64,000 nt of DNA from Aplidium turbinatum (GCA_918807975.1 OU964929.1:13843197-13907196); one strand, 5' to 3'. Shown: positions 11,301 through 22,302, counted from the stretch's first letter. Notes: generated from the letters alone by a model not told the origin. A program made the numbers and translations.

Positions 11301-13114
11301 GCCTGTTTCGTTTAAAACAGCGTACACTAATGTGGCGCTTTGATATCGCACACTTACCTGGCACAACCAACTGCGCAGCCGATGCTGCCTCACGTCACCC
11401 AGTATCATGCGATCTCATTGCTGTAGCGTCGTGTGCAGAAAATAATGTAGCAGAAATGGCGCTGGTTACTGCCATACAGGCAGATGCCGCCCATGCCTTT
11501 TGCTTGCAATGGCCTGAAATCGTTCGGGAAACAGCCGCCGATCCAAACCTTAGCAAGTTAATGGTAGCTATTGAAACGGGATTCACCTTTCCCAACACCG
11601 GCGACATTCGCCCATATCTCCCCTATCGTGACGGGTTCTTTGTTGAAGACGACGTTATTCTATATCATGATCGTATTGTTGTACCACCATCGCTTAGGCC
11701 TAGAGTACTCTCAACGTTGCATGCTGGTCATCAAGGTGTGTCTGCCATGGAACGCCGGGCACGTGCTATAGTATTTTGGCCCGGTATGACTAATGATATC
11801 CATGCTATTCGTGACTCGTGTACTTCATGTAATCGTAATGCTCCATCTCAAGCAGCTCCTCCCCCGACGCCATGTGATCCCCCAGCTACACCATTTGAGA
11901 AAATTTTTGCAGATTATTTTGACTATGGGGGCCGTCACTTTTTGGTCATTGGGGACAGATTCTCTGGGTGGTCGGATGTATTTGCCACGCCATCAGGATC
12001 GAGTGCCGCAGGAGCAGCTGCTTTGACTCAACTCTTGCGCTCGTACTTTGCCACGTTTGGTGTTCCTGAGGAAATATCTACAGATGGGGGTCCCGAATTT
12101 ACGGCTGCCGTCACTGAACTCTTTCTTAAAAATTGGGGTGTGCAGCACCGCATATCGTCATCTTACTTCCCTCAATCTAATGGTCGAGCTGAGGTGGCTG
12201 TCAAAACTGTAAAACGCTTGCTCATGACTAATGTGAGCCCAAACGGAGACCTGAACAACGATTCCTTCTTACGTGCATTGTTACAGTTGCGAAACACACC
12301 TGATCCTGACTGTGACATCTCTCCAGCAGAGATCGTGTTCGGTCACCCTCTGCGCGACGCATTCGGTTTTGTAAACCGCCTAGTCAAGTTCTCCAATCGT
12401 CACATTCGTCGTACATGGCGGGATACATGGAAGGCAAAGGAAGACGCCCTTCGCCTGCGAGCTGGTCGAACCGATAAGGCGCTGTTTCAGCATACTCGTC
12501 CTTTACGTACCTTACAATGTGGAAAATGCGTATTTATCCAAAACCAAAACGGCAACTATCCTCGAAAATGGGACAAAGTGGGAATGGTTGTCGAAACGTT
12601 GCCGCATGACAAATATGTAGTGAAAGTTGACGGGTCGGGCAGAATCACAAAACGGAATCGACGTTTCTTGCGAGTAATTCCACATACTAAAGCATGTGCC
12701 GATCCCATCCCTCCTCAACCAAACATCATTGCTCACCCACAGAGCCTCCCATCATCTTCTTTTGCCCAGCCTCCTGAAACGGACTACTGCCCTCCCCACC
12801 CTCCGCATCACGAAATAGGCCCTAGCCCAGAAATTGGAGAATCTCCGATGTTGCTTCTCGATGCAGATCACAGTCCGCCCGCACTCACCTGCCCGACACC
12901 AGCCTCAAGCCCGAAGCTTTGTGAGCCACAGCACTCACCTGAACCTCCAAAGCAGCCGCTACCGTTCGATTCAGTGGAACCAACCGAACCTACAAGTGGA
13001 GTCCCTCACATTGAAAAATCGCCTGTTTTGCGCCGTTCCACGCGGTCCCGACGGCCGGCATTGGATTTAGACGCATCCTCTGGTCAATGGGTAATCAAGG
13101 GGTCGAGCTCGTAA
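8315..13114 (+). CDS. Gypsy gag-pol polyprotein
   Basis: The 1599-residue frame is continuous. The first 35 residues carry a C2H2-like finger pattern seen at the start of gag in many marine-invertebrate Gypsy elements. A Cys-rich segment (CPKCN...CLEC, about residues 268-295) follows in the gag region. The aspartic protease motif DTGAQ lies near residue 397. Reverse transcriptase has a VDD core near residue 749, RNase H begins near residue 890 with a TDHKPL motif near 977, and integrase has a His-His-Cys-Cys head (about 1130-1175) followed by a catalytic D...STDGGPEF...E core to about residue 1290. The C-terminal 120 residues are Pro-rich. Assignments are by motif reading. Gag and Pol are in one frame here, so separation must come from protein processing. 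Confidence 0.92.
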   Translation: MVVITCAFPNCNFETADVPEAVACVVLQSHTYSHAATTRNAPAPVNLGPKLNRPTVDIGVSPEEWSVFTRRWKAFKEGCSIPDEAASVQLFQCTGQALGDSLLQADAETVSKPVDELLLAMRQLAVIPVATGVLRSEFMAMHQMRDEKFRAFAARARGKADICAFTTKCSCGLKVSYTDHMIRDTLLSGISDSEIRREMMGMDKVLSIPINDIIALVEIKEMARNAVPSHDVSAVSTFKRKKSQSPIPRDRGHIQAAPSSPNWSQKTHCPKCNRLFNRYREGPRGWNTTPYSLCLECFRSSRHKNKWGAPPKDASVGALCVAPTVPQIGTFASTQTDIAARDPMFSTIRGPHHTFQKGHWTPSRMREHPTVRVDISMDDSCHQGRYTSVIAQVTAIADTGAQINVWSLKNFVQSGFGQETLVPAPNLIAANRSTISITGAFRAIIRGTAHGCNVERRCMIYISPDVDKLYLSHDTLLHLGALSPKFPTLGEHQIKQEMAHNLIEPEINVVRLVNGGCTVPSKQLESCTCPQRGAVPAPPTKLPFPCTPENNDKMANWLLQRYAASTFNTCPHRALHCMAGPPIEIHVDPNAKPVAVHTPASIPLHWQEKVHADLLRDEALGILEKVPHGEPTTWCHRMVITRKNDGSPRRTVDLSPLNKFCQRETFASEAPFQLSRRVPGNTWKSVTDAWNGYHSVPLRPSDRHLTTFITPFGRWRYTRAPQGFLSSGDGYNRRFNTILTDFVRKERCVDDTVFYDSQLEEHWWRTIKFLTLVGRAGIVLNPDKFQFAQRTVDFAGFRISEAMVEPLPKYLLAIQEFPVPNNITDIRSWFGLINQVGNYAQLRDLMAPFKPFLSPKHKFEWSQELDSAFAASKSAIVDAIRHGVEIFDPCRRTCLRPDWSNKGIGYFLLQKHCVCASTIPDCCSSGWKVTLAGSRFLSSAERRYAPIEGEALAVAWGLEQTKYFTQGCDNLVIVTDHKPLVKIFGDRTLDEITNTRLFRLKQRTLMWRFDIAHLPGTTNCAADAASRHPVSCDLIAVASCAENNVAEMALVTAIQADAAHAFCLQWPEIVRETAADPNLSKLMVAIETGFTFPNTGDIRPYLPYRDGFFVEDDVILYHDRIVVPPSLRPRVLSTLHAGHQGVSAMERRARAIVFWPGMTNDIHAIRDSCTSCNRNAPSQAAPPPTPCDPPATPFEKIFADYFDYGGRHFLVIGDRFSGWSDVFATPSGSSAAGAAALTQLLRSYFATFGVPEEISTDGGPEFTAAVTELFLKNWGVQHRISSSYFPQSNGRAEVAVKTVKRLLMTNVSPNGDLNNDSFLRALLQLRNTPDPDCDISPAEIVFGHPLRDAFGFVNRLVKFSNRHIRRTWRDTWKAKEDALRLRAGRTDKALFQHTRPLRTLQCGKCVFIQNQNGNYPRKWDKVGMVVETLPHDKYVVKVDGSGRITKRNRRFLRVIPHTKACADPIPPQPNIIAHPQSLPSSSFAQPPETDYCPPHPPHHEIGPSPEIGESPMLLLDADHSPPALTCPTPASSPKLCEPQHSPEPPKQPLPFDSVEPTEPTSGVPHIEKSPVLRRSTRSRRPALDLDASSGQWVIKGSSS

Positions 13115-13146
13115 GTCTACAGTTTCGCCTTACGAGCTGGGGGGGA

Positions 13147-13396
13147 TGCACAAATGCCTGCAGTTAGCATGCTTCCTTGATTACTTCTGCACTCCTTTTG
13201 TCACGTGTACTCCGCGAGGCAGTACTCTGTTTTATTCGTATCATTTCATTCTGGCAGGCTAGCGAACAACAGCTTCTTTTGTTCTAGTTCTAGTGTTGAG
13301 TTTAACAATCTTACGTTGTGTATTTTGTTGCAGAAATTGCGATTCGATCATTTTTCTTTTGTTAATACATTTAAGAAAAATAACCGTCTTTGTTCA
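13147..13396 (+). repeat. 3' LTR of the Gypsy element
   Basis: This is 250 bp and matches 8019-8268 by eye. It is followed by the GTTGT target duplication and then by hAT sequence. Confidence 0.93.
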
Positions 13397-13419
13397 GTTG
13401 TGATGCCAGTTTTGTTAGC

Positions 13420-13912
13420 ACTGAACTGACTGGGGAATGTTCTGCTGCCGTCGCTAATGTCAGTGATAGGCCTACCAATAAGACTTCCATTATTCGACAG
13501 AATAACGTAGGATGCCACATTGATTCGATTTCTAATATTGATGACTTAACAAAATGCGAGTTTCTAAAGAAACCCTGGAGACCTTCACATGATTTTAATC
13601 TGCCATTTTCTACTCGTCATAAAAAAGGAAAGGAAGAAAAAAGATGCTGGAACTAGTCCCACTTGGATAAATTTCCATGGTTGGTTTATTCTGATGCCAA
13701 AAAAGGACTATTTTGTAAATATTGCAGCTTATTTGTTATTGGCCGCGTGTTGAAGGATCTCACAAGCACGTAGGCCTACCCCTTCAAAAACTTGTTACAA
13801 AGCCTTTGACTGTTTTTGCAAAGCTTCTTGAAAAAGATGGCGATCTAACAACTCACGAGAAACAGCAGTATACCATAGAGATGCAGTGGAAGGGGGTAAA
13901 GATTTTCTGAAG
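13420..13912 (+). pseudogene. hAT transposase N-terminal remnant (TTF/BED-like finger)
   Basis: On the plus strand a first frame carries LKKPWRPSHDFNLPFS, then in another frame HLDKFPWLVYSDAKKG followed by LFCKYC, and then QKLVTKPLTVFAKLLEKDG with THEKQQY. This order is typical of TTF-type zinc-finger hAT transposases related to ZMYM1-like proteins. The frame is broken at least once between the finger and the QKLV part, and a stop precedes HLDKF. It sits directly right of the Gypsy insertion, within the hAT ends at 6352 and 14374. Confidence 0.7.
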
Positions 13913-14374
13913 ACCTTCCACACACCAAGACAACACATTGCGAACCAGTTATAACAACCTCAATGTCTATAGCCTATCAATATTATGCTGTGACATTGCG
14001 AAGATAGAATTAATTACCTGTTATTATCTTTCGGTGGCCAATTTTTAAATTGCTGTGGAACAATCAAGAGTGAAACCATCATCTCAACTATAGGCCTAAA
14101 TACGGCTAGGTTGTTCAGGCTTTAAGTTCAACTTGACATGGCAAGGGCACATCAGCCCTTTATCCCTTCCTTTTTGTTTAACAACAGCATTGTTGAGTTT
14201 TTTTTTTAAGTTATAGAATTTCTCATAATTAGTGTTCGAAGTGCTCTCAGAACGCACCAAATTCAACCTAAATTTTCTAGGGAGACCTCCCGTCGTTGTT
14301 CGTGCCAGGCTGATCACTTGTCTGAATGTCAATGACATCGCCCCCCCTAACGTTAATACCTGGATCCGCCCCTG

Positions 14375-14908
14375 CGTCACTCCGTATCTTACAGAAATCT
14401 TTCACTGACACGTAAAGCCTCCACAGATAGTATAGAATGACTTCCCTTCCCCTTTCCTTTATGCTGTGGTTCCTAACTCCTTATCACATCGTTACCATAT
14501 GGGCCTCACATAGGTATTAGGTGTACATTGAAAAAAATATTGTTGTGCGATTTCAGATCTTTTATTTTAAAATTTACTGCATCTCCAATGGCCTGGACAA
14601 GGCGTTGGCTTTCTAATAATACGAACCTGGTTCGACACCCGGCTTACGCTAGTTGTTAATAAACACCGCTCACCTGTGCCTAGGGTGCAATAAATTGGGT
14701 CGGCATAGTTACTGAAGGAAAGGCGGTCGAGAGAAAGCTGACCACCCTACTTTCGTGAGTGCTGAAGGCTTAGTACAGTGAGTACCTTATTTTCTCATCA
14801 ACGACGCTTGGAATCAAGTATGGGATCACCTTCACCACTGCCCCAAAGAGGCCTTACAAGTTTGGGAACTGCTACTTTTAGGCTATCACCTTAAAAAGGA
14901 GGTAGTAA
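14375..14908. other. spacer between two hAT elements with a SINE-like piece
   Basis: No gene is seen. Around 14583-14760 a tRNA-like head is suggested by TGGCCTGGACAAGG (A-box-like) and GGTTCGACACC (B-box-like), about 45 bp apart. A related B box, GGTTCGACACC, occurs at 25480-25490 in another candidate. The 3' end is not defined. Confidence 0.35.
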
Positions 14909-16401
14909 CATAGGTGTACGGGAAGCATATTTTTTGGGGGTGCGAAAGAATTTTTGCCTAAATATAACCAACTGCGCCTAAATCAAAGTAGCCTACACAC
15001 ACATGTAAGAAAAAGCAATAATATAGCCTTCAAGAAAAAAAAGCATAAGGCATCACCTGACAAGACTTACACAAAGCCACTGGTATGGTAAGGATACCAT
15101 AATGCAAATTTAAAAAACAACAAATTTATCAAAAGACAATTGAAGGGAGTAATTGACACTACACTAACGAACCAGTAGAATGCAGTACTACCTGGCTCTA
15201 AAACTGCAAAACTAATACTAAAAAGTATTGATTAGTAGATTAAATACACTGGTAGACTTTGAGGTATATATAAACAAATTTAAAAGAAGTATTCGTTTCG
15301 CCCACTTCGTTGTCCAAATATATTTACAATACGATTGACATCCACTTTATTTGTTGTTGGTTGATTGATTGAATATTTATCCTCGGACTGGGAAAGCTTC
15401 TTGAAGAGCGTAATCCTGGCGTGTTTGGCCCATTGTTGATCTCAGATATAACTTCAGTCGTCGTAATCCGGAAAAAGCCCTCTCAGCTGAACATGAAGTT
15501 GCAGGAACTGTTGCTAGAATTTTTGCAGCTTTTGCAAAGTGGGGCATAGTTTTATCTAATCCATTTGAAATAAGGGATTTTGTACATTGTAGCTACAGCA
15601 GTTTTTATTTCTTTGTTGCGAGTGAGATAGTGAAAAAGTTGATATTCCGATTCCAGGAAATCCTGTTCTACGGTGTAGAATCCAGATATCAACTTCAAGC
15701 TTTGTTGGTTGGCATTATTTCTCAGCACTACATCTGCAAGAGAAAGCAGTATCTTCGAACTTTTGTTCGTAAATCTTTCAGATAATTCTACAGTGACCCT
15801 GTCAATCGCATCATAGTAGCCTATAGCCTACATCAACACGAGCTCTTTCAATGTCAGTTTGTTCATTTTCTGTTTTGTAGCTTTATTTTCACCACACAAG
15901 GCTTGCATCCTTTTTGAAGGTTTGGATTGACGGTGCAAAGAAATACCGGTACTTGAGTCTCGTTCACTGTGTGTTTGAAAGCTTTATGAACATCATTCCA
16001 AATGTTAAAGAACTTTTCCTCATTCCTGTGATTTCTTCTAGTCCCAGAAGGAACTGGTCATCACAGCTACAAATAGACCCCTGCCATCAGCACAGGTTTT
16101 CGGGTCCTTTTCCTTTTCTCCATCTCCATCATTCTGATATGTGCTTCCATATTATCAAATTTATTAAATTTTGTCAAGGACTGTATGACTGTACTAAACA
16201 AGGTAAAAGCTGCATTCTCCAGCAAGCAGGAATTTATACGTTCACTTTTATAACTTTTTTTAGCAAGGTATCTTCCAAAAATTCTCTTTTCGACGATTAA
16301 GTATAGGGTAGAAAGGTATAAAATCTTGCCCAAATATGAAATATTGCCCTAATTCTCGACAGATTGGGGGTGCGGCTGCACCCCCGGCTCGTACACCTAT
16401 G
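14909..16401 (-). mobile_element. hAT transposon with TTF-type transposase relic
   Basis: The ends CATAGGTGTACG (14909-14920) and CGTACACCTATG (16390-16401) are perfect inverted repeats. The 8-bp target duplication GGTAGTAA is perfect (14901-14908 and 16402-16409). Minus-strand coding remnants end at 15377. Its length of about 1.5 kb is short for an autonomous hAT, so it is internally deleted. Confidence 0.88.
15377..15830 (-). pseudogene. hAT transposase C-terminal (dimerisation) remnant
   Basis: The minus strand reads ATVPATSCSAERAFSGLRRL followed by KLYLRSTMGQTR and a stop at 15377-15379. This is the hAT C-terminal dimerisation signature (C-S-A-E-R-x-F-S-x-L-R-R-x-K-x-Y-L-R-S-T-M). Upstream minus-strand text includes ELSERFTNKSSKILLSLADV and SEYQLFHYLTRNKE in ZMYM1-like hAT style. 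The frame breaks between these blocks and the signature. Confidence 0.75.
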
Positions 16402-17187
16402 GGTAGTAATATAAGCATATGGTAATGTGACCAGTTGACCAAATTGTATGGACATGCATAAAAAAATATGAATTCATTCCATTACCTTTGTAGTGTTGTT
16501 AATTTCATGTCTTGATTTTAAAAGATAACATTACAAATATTTTTGCCGAATAAATTGCTGTGTTCCATATGTTTTAACACCCGTAGAATTCCTATCGAAG
16601 AAAATGGTGTAATTTTATTACGTAATTTATTTGTATTTTTGTTGTGTATGGTTGGCAATGTGACATGGCTGCATTTTTGAATAAATTAGCCTGCTTGGTT
16701 TATGTGCGTTGACCGTTGATTACCAAACAATTGAAGAACTGATGCTTGATTATCACAAACCATAGCGACCTATACGCCAATCTATAACAATAACTGGAGG
16801 CCAAAGAAATTTTGATTTTAAACTTTAGACTAAATGTACTTTGTAATACTTTTAAACGATAGTTTTGAGAATACAAAGTGCCAAAGTTTTTCTGTTCCTG
16901 TCACACAGTAGGCTAACAAATGTTTTTTGTCTTCTTTGAGCACTTTGGCCAGATCGTATTCAGCGTCATTTCTGCTTTGTTCAACCTGTGTTTGTTTACT
17001 CAACCATGCCCTTTGCACCTTGCATGGAGTTAGATGTAACTCACCAAGCAACTGCTCGTCGCCCGAAAACCAACGTTGTCTAGGTTCATTTTGGTGCTTT
17101 TTATTTCTTTTTGCGGTTTCGGCCTTCCAATATCAAATAAAACGTACTGTACTCATAATCTGGTTGTGTTATGTTGCATGTTTGTTA
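16402..17187. other. intergenic, nothing recognised
   Basis: This stretch is AT-rich with only short frames on both strands and no repeat ends that I can pair. I see no gene or named element here. Confidence 0.5.
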
Positions 17188-17856
17188 AGGTGCATCATCT
17201 GCCCTTTTTCGTTTAAATTTTGCTCTGCAGTTGTCAGAAGTGTTCCTTTTGTCAAAGTAAACACACCTGTGAAGTTTTATGCGAAATGATTTGGATCTAG
17301 GGGTACCACATCGCGAATGAATTTTTGACATATAGACGTCGAGCGAAAAATGTGAAAAGCCTTGTTTCAGATGGCATGTCTGTGGTATACATATGTACCG
17401 TTAGTCCAAAAGCGTTAAATCATTCATTTTAGGGTTTTTCACTCTTAACTGCACACCTTTTGATCATTATATTGCAAAAAAATATTCGCTGAACTTTATC
17501 TAAACTTTAACATTCACTGTTTTGGTCACAAAACACCAATAAATGCACATTGTGTTGCCGAATTTGCAAAATTCTGTATTTTCCGAATTGAAATAACTCA
17601 GTTAGAAAGGGCACAGTTGCCTGCTCAAAAAAATATGCAGTATCCATTGAACATTGTTGTTCATTTCCTTCTTCCGTAAATTCGGACGCTGCCGATAGCT
17701 GCCTTCAACAGTCTGCAGAACAGTTGGGAATCTCTGTTCAGACTTTGCCGATGAAACATAGTCGCATCCAAGCTTGACGCCCCGTTCAGCTGCATCATTC
17801 ACTACTCTCAGCAGCCTTACAACTGTGCAGCAAGCTGCATATGAAGGACAGCTGTC

Positions 17857-19190
17857 TCACTGAAGAACATCTTCGTCCATGAAACTTGTACAATGGCCAA
17901 GCTTTAGTGCTGCAAAAAGGAACCAGGAATCTTCATTGATTAGATCAGCCAACTTGGTGGCTGACAACATTGGAATCAACCTTAGTTTTCCAAAACCTTC
18001 TACAAATCTTTTTAATGGCTGTCTGAAACTTTTCATTTTCTTCAGTATTGCTCTTGCCATTGCTGCTTTCTTAGCTGGCAGTGTCTTGGTGCTGAAAAGG
18101 GCTAAGGGAGAAAGTTCTCCAGACAAGTACCATGTGTGTAGCATGAAATATTTGAGCGCTACCTCTGCTACCAGCTTGTCTTCTTCTTTGTATTGGTGTA
18201 AGACTTCAATAAAGCGCAAGTCGTTTGTTGGTGCGTTGACTTGGCACGGTGCTAAAAACCAGCACCAGCCATAGCACGACAAGATAAATTTGACAAGACG
18301 TTTAAACTTTGCAATTTGTATGTAATACACCTTTTGCACGTCATGAACCAGTATGTCTGATAGAATGCAAAGGGATAAGTGTTCAACCATGTCGGAGTCG
18401 GTGTTTTTGTGATAGCAAAATACTGGATGCACAGTTGCTTGGGCATGTGTCCAGTGAAAGCCCTGGATTTCATTTTGCACATGAAAGGAATAATTCTCTG
18501 AAAAGTCCATTGCAATCAAAACATCACCTTCTTGCAAATTTTTTTTTCTGGACTTGATTGTGCTTTGGACACATAACTATGTGGAAGAAGTTAGACCAGC
18601 TTCTCAATCAAGGTTTCTATGAAATCTGAAACACTCGTGATCATCGTAACAATTTCTGCTCTATCAACTGTTGTCCACTGTTTAAAAGTGATGTCTTCAT
18701 CATGATCCTCAAACAGCGAGTGAAGGTGGCTTCTTAAAACTTCTGAAGATGGACATTGGTCACACTTGCAAAACATGCATTCTCTTGAGGTAATATCACA
18801 TACCATTAAAGAAAGCAAGTCTGTAAGATTCTGCCAAATGTCCCGCCTCTATCAGTAACTTGGAATTATCATGAATTAGACACACACAAACTGAATGGGT
18901 TCCGGAAGCTCCTGCCAAAACGCACCACTTTGGCCTTAATGTGCAAAATTTTGACAAACCAAACTTCATATCTGATTGTCTCTTTTAAACTCCTGATACA
19001 ATAATTCATTTAGTGTCACCAAAACCAATCTGTTTTGTTGATAACATTTTTTGCCCACAGACACTTTATCCTTTTGACTTGGAAGTAACCTACTAAATTC
19101 ATCATCTTCATAGAACTTCAACACAGAATCAATAATCTCTTGAGGGAAAGCCCTTTGTCGACGTGGTTGAGGTTTTGGAAGATTGGTTTT
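17857..19190 (-). pseudogene. broken transposase of the DFSENY family
   Basis: The longest piece, 17857-18537 on the minus strand, contains IAMDFSENYSFHVQNEIQGF, then HWTHAQATVHPVFCYH, as in a widespread metazoan family of uncharacterised transposase-like proteins (consensus around D-F-x-E-N-Y-S-F and H-W-x-x-x-Q-x-T-x-H-P). Upstream pieces at about 19034-19180 include PQPRRQRAFPQEIIDSVLKF and SRLLPSQKDKVSVG, which belong to the same family's N-terminal half. Several stops and frameshifts separate the pieces, so it is not functional. Family recognition is from memory of sequence patterns. Confidence 0.6.
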
Positions 19191-19350
19191 GGTGACACTA
19201 AATGAGTTGTATCAGGAGTTTAAAAAGAGACAACCAGATATGAAGATTGGTTTGTCAATATTTTGCACATTAAGGCCAAAATGGTGCGTTTTTGGTAGCA
19301 GCTTCCGGAACCCATTCAGTTTATGTTTGTCTAATTCATGAGAATCCCAA
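18861..19350. repeat. inverted duplication of a transposase segment
   Basis: Bases 18861-19034 and 19179-19350 are near-identical reverse complements with a spacer of about 145 bp. Landmarks are CCGGAAGCT...GGCCTTAATGTGCAAA on the left and TTTTGCACATTAAGGCC...AGCTTCCGG on the right. Both copies encode part of the same transposase, on opposite strands. Confidence 0.85.
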
Positions 19351-20161
19351 TTTAACGTTGTAACTGTTGTATAAGACGTTGTAACCGGCCACGGAATTGG
19401 TTTTAACGTCCCCCCTCAGTCAGTTGTTTAAACTGTTCTACCTATCCTTTCTTCACTTTAAAAAATGCATGGTGCATTTACTACAGCAAACTACCTCATT
19501 TCTACTCAATTATTCCACTTCATATTTGGAAGCTAGAAAGCCAAGGATATTATCTTTCATTTAAGCCAAGTTGCAGAAAAATCGAAGTAGAGTGTTTTTT
19601 GCTATAAGCGATCAAAGTTTCGTCATGCATGAGTGATCACAAATAGTCATGTGTGAAACTAGCCACTTGGTGGCCTGTAGTGATATAACAACAAACAAAA
19701 AATATATCTTTGCAGAACCTCCTTACTTTGGATAACTCATATGCATTGGAATTTTCAAGTTACCATTTGAAACACCTTCATAATAGCCTAATAGGTCAAA
19801 CAAAATTTGCAGTTAATTTTTACGCATGAGCGATCACGAAAAGGGCCAATTTTCAATCGCCGATATCTCAAAAAGTACTGGGCCGATTTTGGTAAAATTG
19901 GTATCACTTTTCTCAGAATTGCACAGAGATTCTACATATGAAATTTCATAAAAATCTACCACATACGGTTCCACAACTGTACCAGCAGCCACGAAATGAC
20001 CCCAAAATAACAAAAAATGACATAATTTAATCCAATTGTGGTACCCCTAGATGTTAATGAATTCTTCTGAAAAGTTGCACATCTTCAACAATCATAAAAT
20101 GGAACATTTTAATCCACTGCAGAAAATCAAAGAAAAAAATGAGGGGCAGATGATGCACCCT

Positions 20162-20857
20162 AAAAATGTTTGTATCATTCAAACATCGTGCGAAAGGTGT
20201 TGGGGATTCTTACTGAAAATTGTCCCATCATTGCTTTTTCATGAACGAAATGACATCCTCAATGGAAGGGGTTGCCAAACATATTGCGTTGTATGGGTTG
20301 GTGAAAAATAAACTTAGCGTCCTATGGGAAAAGATGATATCATAGCATACAATACAGCATCTCAACTCAACAAACTCGTCCCTAGATGTTTGCTAGCTCT
20401 TCTTCAAAACTCCAGTGCGGACATCTAACTCGCTAGCGGGAAGTTGCACTTATTTGTGCAATAGGATATAGCTTTGGCTTATCAAACAATAGTCTACTAG
20501 TTGCTCCTATAATTTATGTATCGCAAAAAGAGCGCAGATTAAGAAGATGTGTGGTAACTATGATGTACTGTAGTTTGATATTTGAAAAACGTATGATTTC
20601 TTTTCTGGTGAAATCACGAATTTTGTCAAGTTTTTGGGTTCTTATAACCGACTCTAAAGTTGCAATTCAAATTGGCGACGCTGTTGTTCTGCTCATCATT
20701 GTCCACTGTTGACAGTGAGTTAGACATCAGAGATGTTCGATGCATAACGTCGTTTTCATTATAAAGTAGGCTAGTTTTTAAGACCTTTCTGCGTCAATTG
20801 TCTCGTTAGTCGTTACGATGTTTAAATTAATTAGACTTCCTCCAAAAAAGTAAAATA
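20162..20857. other. intergenic, nothing recognised
   Basis: No gene, RNA or named repeat can be supported. The short frames have no protein-like composition. Confidence 0.5.
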
Positions 20858-21039
20858 CAGTAGAACTCGGTTAATTCGGATTTGGTTAATCCGGATCTTC
20901 GCCTAATCCGGATGAAACTGGAAGTACAAATGAGTCAGGCATCAGGCTTGATGGAACCGTCATCGGTTAATCCGGATCTTCGCCTAATCCGGATGGAATT
21001 GCCGGTCAAATCGAATCCGGATTAACCGAGTTCTACTTG
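20858..21039. mobile_element. Tigger/pogo-like MITE
   Basis: The ends CAGTAGAACTCGGTTAAT and ATTAACCGAGTTCTACTTG form inverted repeats, flanked by TA on both sides (20856-20857 and 21040-21041). An internal TTAATCCGGATCTTCGCC motif is repeated. At 182 bp and non-coding, it is a miniature element of the Tc1/mariner-pogo group. Confidence 0.8.
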
Positions 21040-21675
21040 TATGCTCTTTAGTTTTGTGCAAGAGTTTGAAAACTTTTACGCCTCGGTATCCCAATGTGAA
21101 AAATACTGATTTATTAGTTCGACATTAGGCTACTTGTAGTCTACTTATGAAAGATATGCGATTTCCATAAAATTCAGAGCTTTTGCAATTGGAGTTGTTG
21201 ACCTGAAAAATTCCGTAGGCTATGCTACCTGGTTGTGTTTTTTGGACTTCACCAGGCCACTTGTCATAAAATTTTGATTGAAGAAGTTGTTTTTTCAACT
21301 GAATAACATCGGTGGTGTAGGCGGTAGGCCTAATGATGGCCATGCCGATGCAATTCTCAGGTGGAGTATCGTTTGTTTTGCTTCGTACACTCACCGGTGC
21401 AGTCAAGCGGCAACGTAGCCTACAGTCTAACATTCAGCATGCTTACAGAGACGTGGACTTAAACAGGGTTTTCTTGGGTGAAAGGTGCAAAGAAATTTAT
21501 TTGTTTAAAATTTTTATATACTGTTTATTTGCGTCAGACAAAGCTGTCCATATACAAAACAACGAAAAAATACACAAACTGCAAATGCACAAAGGTCACA
21601 GAAAGTCACTTTGGATGTCGTCAGTTTACGCACGCGAAACTGCCAGGATTACTCCATCAAAAGCTCGTTAGTGTC
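21040..21675. other. intergenic with unassigned open frames
   Basis: Overlapping frames exist on both strands (21125-21433 minus, 21333-21671 plus), but neither resembles a known protein or has convincing splice context. A short stretch near 21525-21565 (TTTATTTGCGTCAGACAAAG) resembles the hAT relic at 1362-1832. Confidence 0.35.
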
Positions 21676-21960
21676 GCCCCGTTAGCTCAGTGGTTACGCG
21701 CTGAACTCAAGATCACGCGGCGCAAGATCGATTCTTAGGGTGTGCGCATGAGCAACGCACTTTCAGGACTGCTCTCCATTCAGCGGCACCTAGTGAATGG
21801 AATAATTCCCCGGCAACAACACTTCAAAAATCAGAAAACTTCACTCTGCCAATCTCGGTAACTGGCCCTGTGTCAAGTGCCCTTGAAAGTATGCGAAACT
21901 ACCAGGAATAACCAATCAAGGCTTTGTCAGTCCGAGGATAAACATTCAAACCCAAACCTT
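21676..21960 (+). repeat. tRNA-derived SINE, copy 1
   Basis: The head GCCCCGTTAGCTCAGTGG has an A box (TAGCTCAGTGG) and a weak B box (AGATCGATTCT). The body (TCAGGACTGCTCTC, AATGGAATAATTCCCCGGCA) and the 3' tail (GTCAGTCCGAGGATAAA) match the copy at 41586-41860. Confidence 0.82.
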
Positions 21961-22302
21961 TGCAAGTTCGAGGAAAAAGATTGAAAACCAAATCTAATTT
22001 ACAATAATGTCACAGATCGCTAGGTGTGCTGCATATAAATTGTTTTATTTCAAAACTGTACAGAAACGAAAATTACATGAAGAAATTCTATGCTAAAAAA
22101 CGAAGCAGTAAAAATAATATTGTACAAATCAGGAAATCAAATTGCAAAAAAATAAGCAAAATTCATATTTAAATCAAATCAGCGTACCACCAAATCAGTG
22201 CAACACGTTTTAACACTAAACAGGTTTGCAACAAAAAAAAAAAAATATATAGCATCACAACAATTTTTCTAATGAGCTGTTGTGAAAAAACGGCGCATTT
22301 GG

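Larger units (their letters stand above)
8019..13396 (+). mobile_element. Ty3/Gypsy LTR retrotransposon, looks whole and young
   Basis: The two 250-bp LTRs, 8019-8268 and 13147-13396, begin TG and end CA and appear identical by eye. A 5-bp target duplication GTTGT flanks the element (8014-8018 and 13397-13401). A purine tract GGGGGGGA sits just before the 3' LTR. One long gag-pol frame fills 8315-13114. The order protease, reverse transcriptase, RNase H, integrase is that of Ty3/Gypsy (Metaviridae); the lineage within it was not fixed. Identical LTRs point to a very recent insertion. It lies inside the older hAT at 6352-14374. Confidence 0.95.
6352..14374. mobile_element. hAT transposon split by a Gypsy insertion
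   Basis: Terminal inverted repeats CAGGGGCGGATCCAG (6352-6366) and CTGGATCCGCCCCTG (14360-14374) are perfect over 15 bp. The flanking 8-mers CGTCACTT (6344-6351) and CGTCACTC (14375-14382) agree at 7 of 8, the hAT signature. Without the inner LTR element (8019-13396 plus a 5-bp duplication) the hAT is about 2.64 kb. A decayed transposase part with a TTF/BED-like Cys pair lies on the plus strand at 13420-13912. Subterminal sequence near 14241-14270 resembles the small elements at 30513 and 39177, so those may be relatives. Confidence 0.88.
17297..20050 (-). mobile_element. DNA transposon with DFSENY-type transposase relic
   Basis: CTAGGGGTACCACA (17297-17310) and TGTGGTACCCCTAG (20037-20050) are perfect 14-bp inverted repeats. 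A TA duplication is possible if the repeats begin at GGGGTACC. A broken transposase is read on the minus strand (17857-19190). A transposase-coding stretch of about 170 bp is present twice in opposite orientation (18861-19034 and 19179-19350). The superfamily name is uncertain. Confidence 0.75.
17188..20161. repeat. outer inverted repeats around the 17297-20050 transposon
   Basis: AGGTGCATCATCTGCCC (17188-17204) is mirrored by GGGCAGATGATGCACC (20143 on). The inner parts of both roughly 110-bp flanks also align imperfectly in opposite orientation (CTGCAGT, GTTCC words). Either an older palindromic element was split by the inner transposon, or the inner transposon has long, decayed terminal repeats. 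Confidence 0.55.
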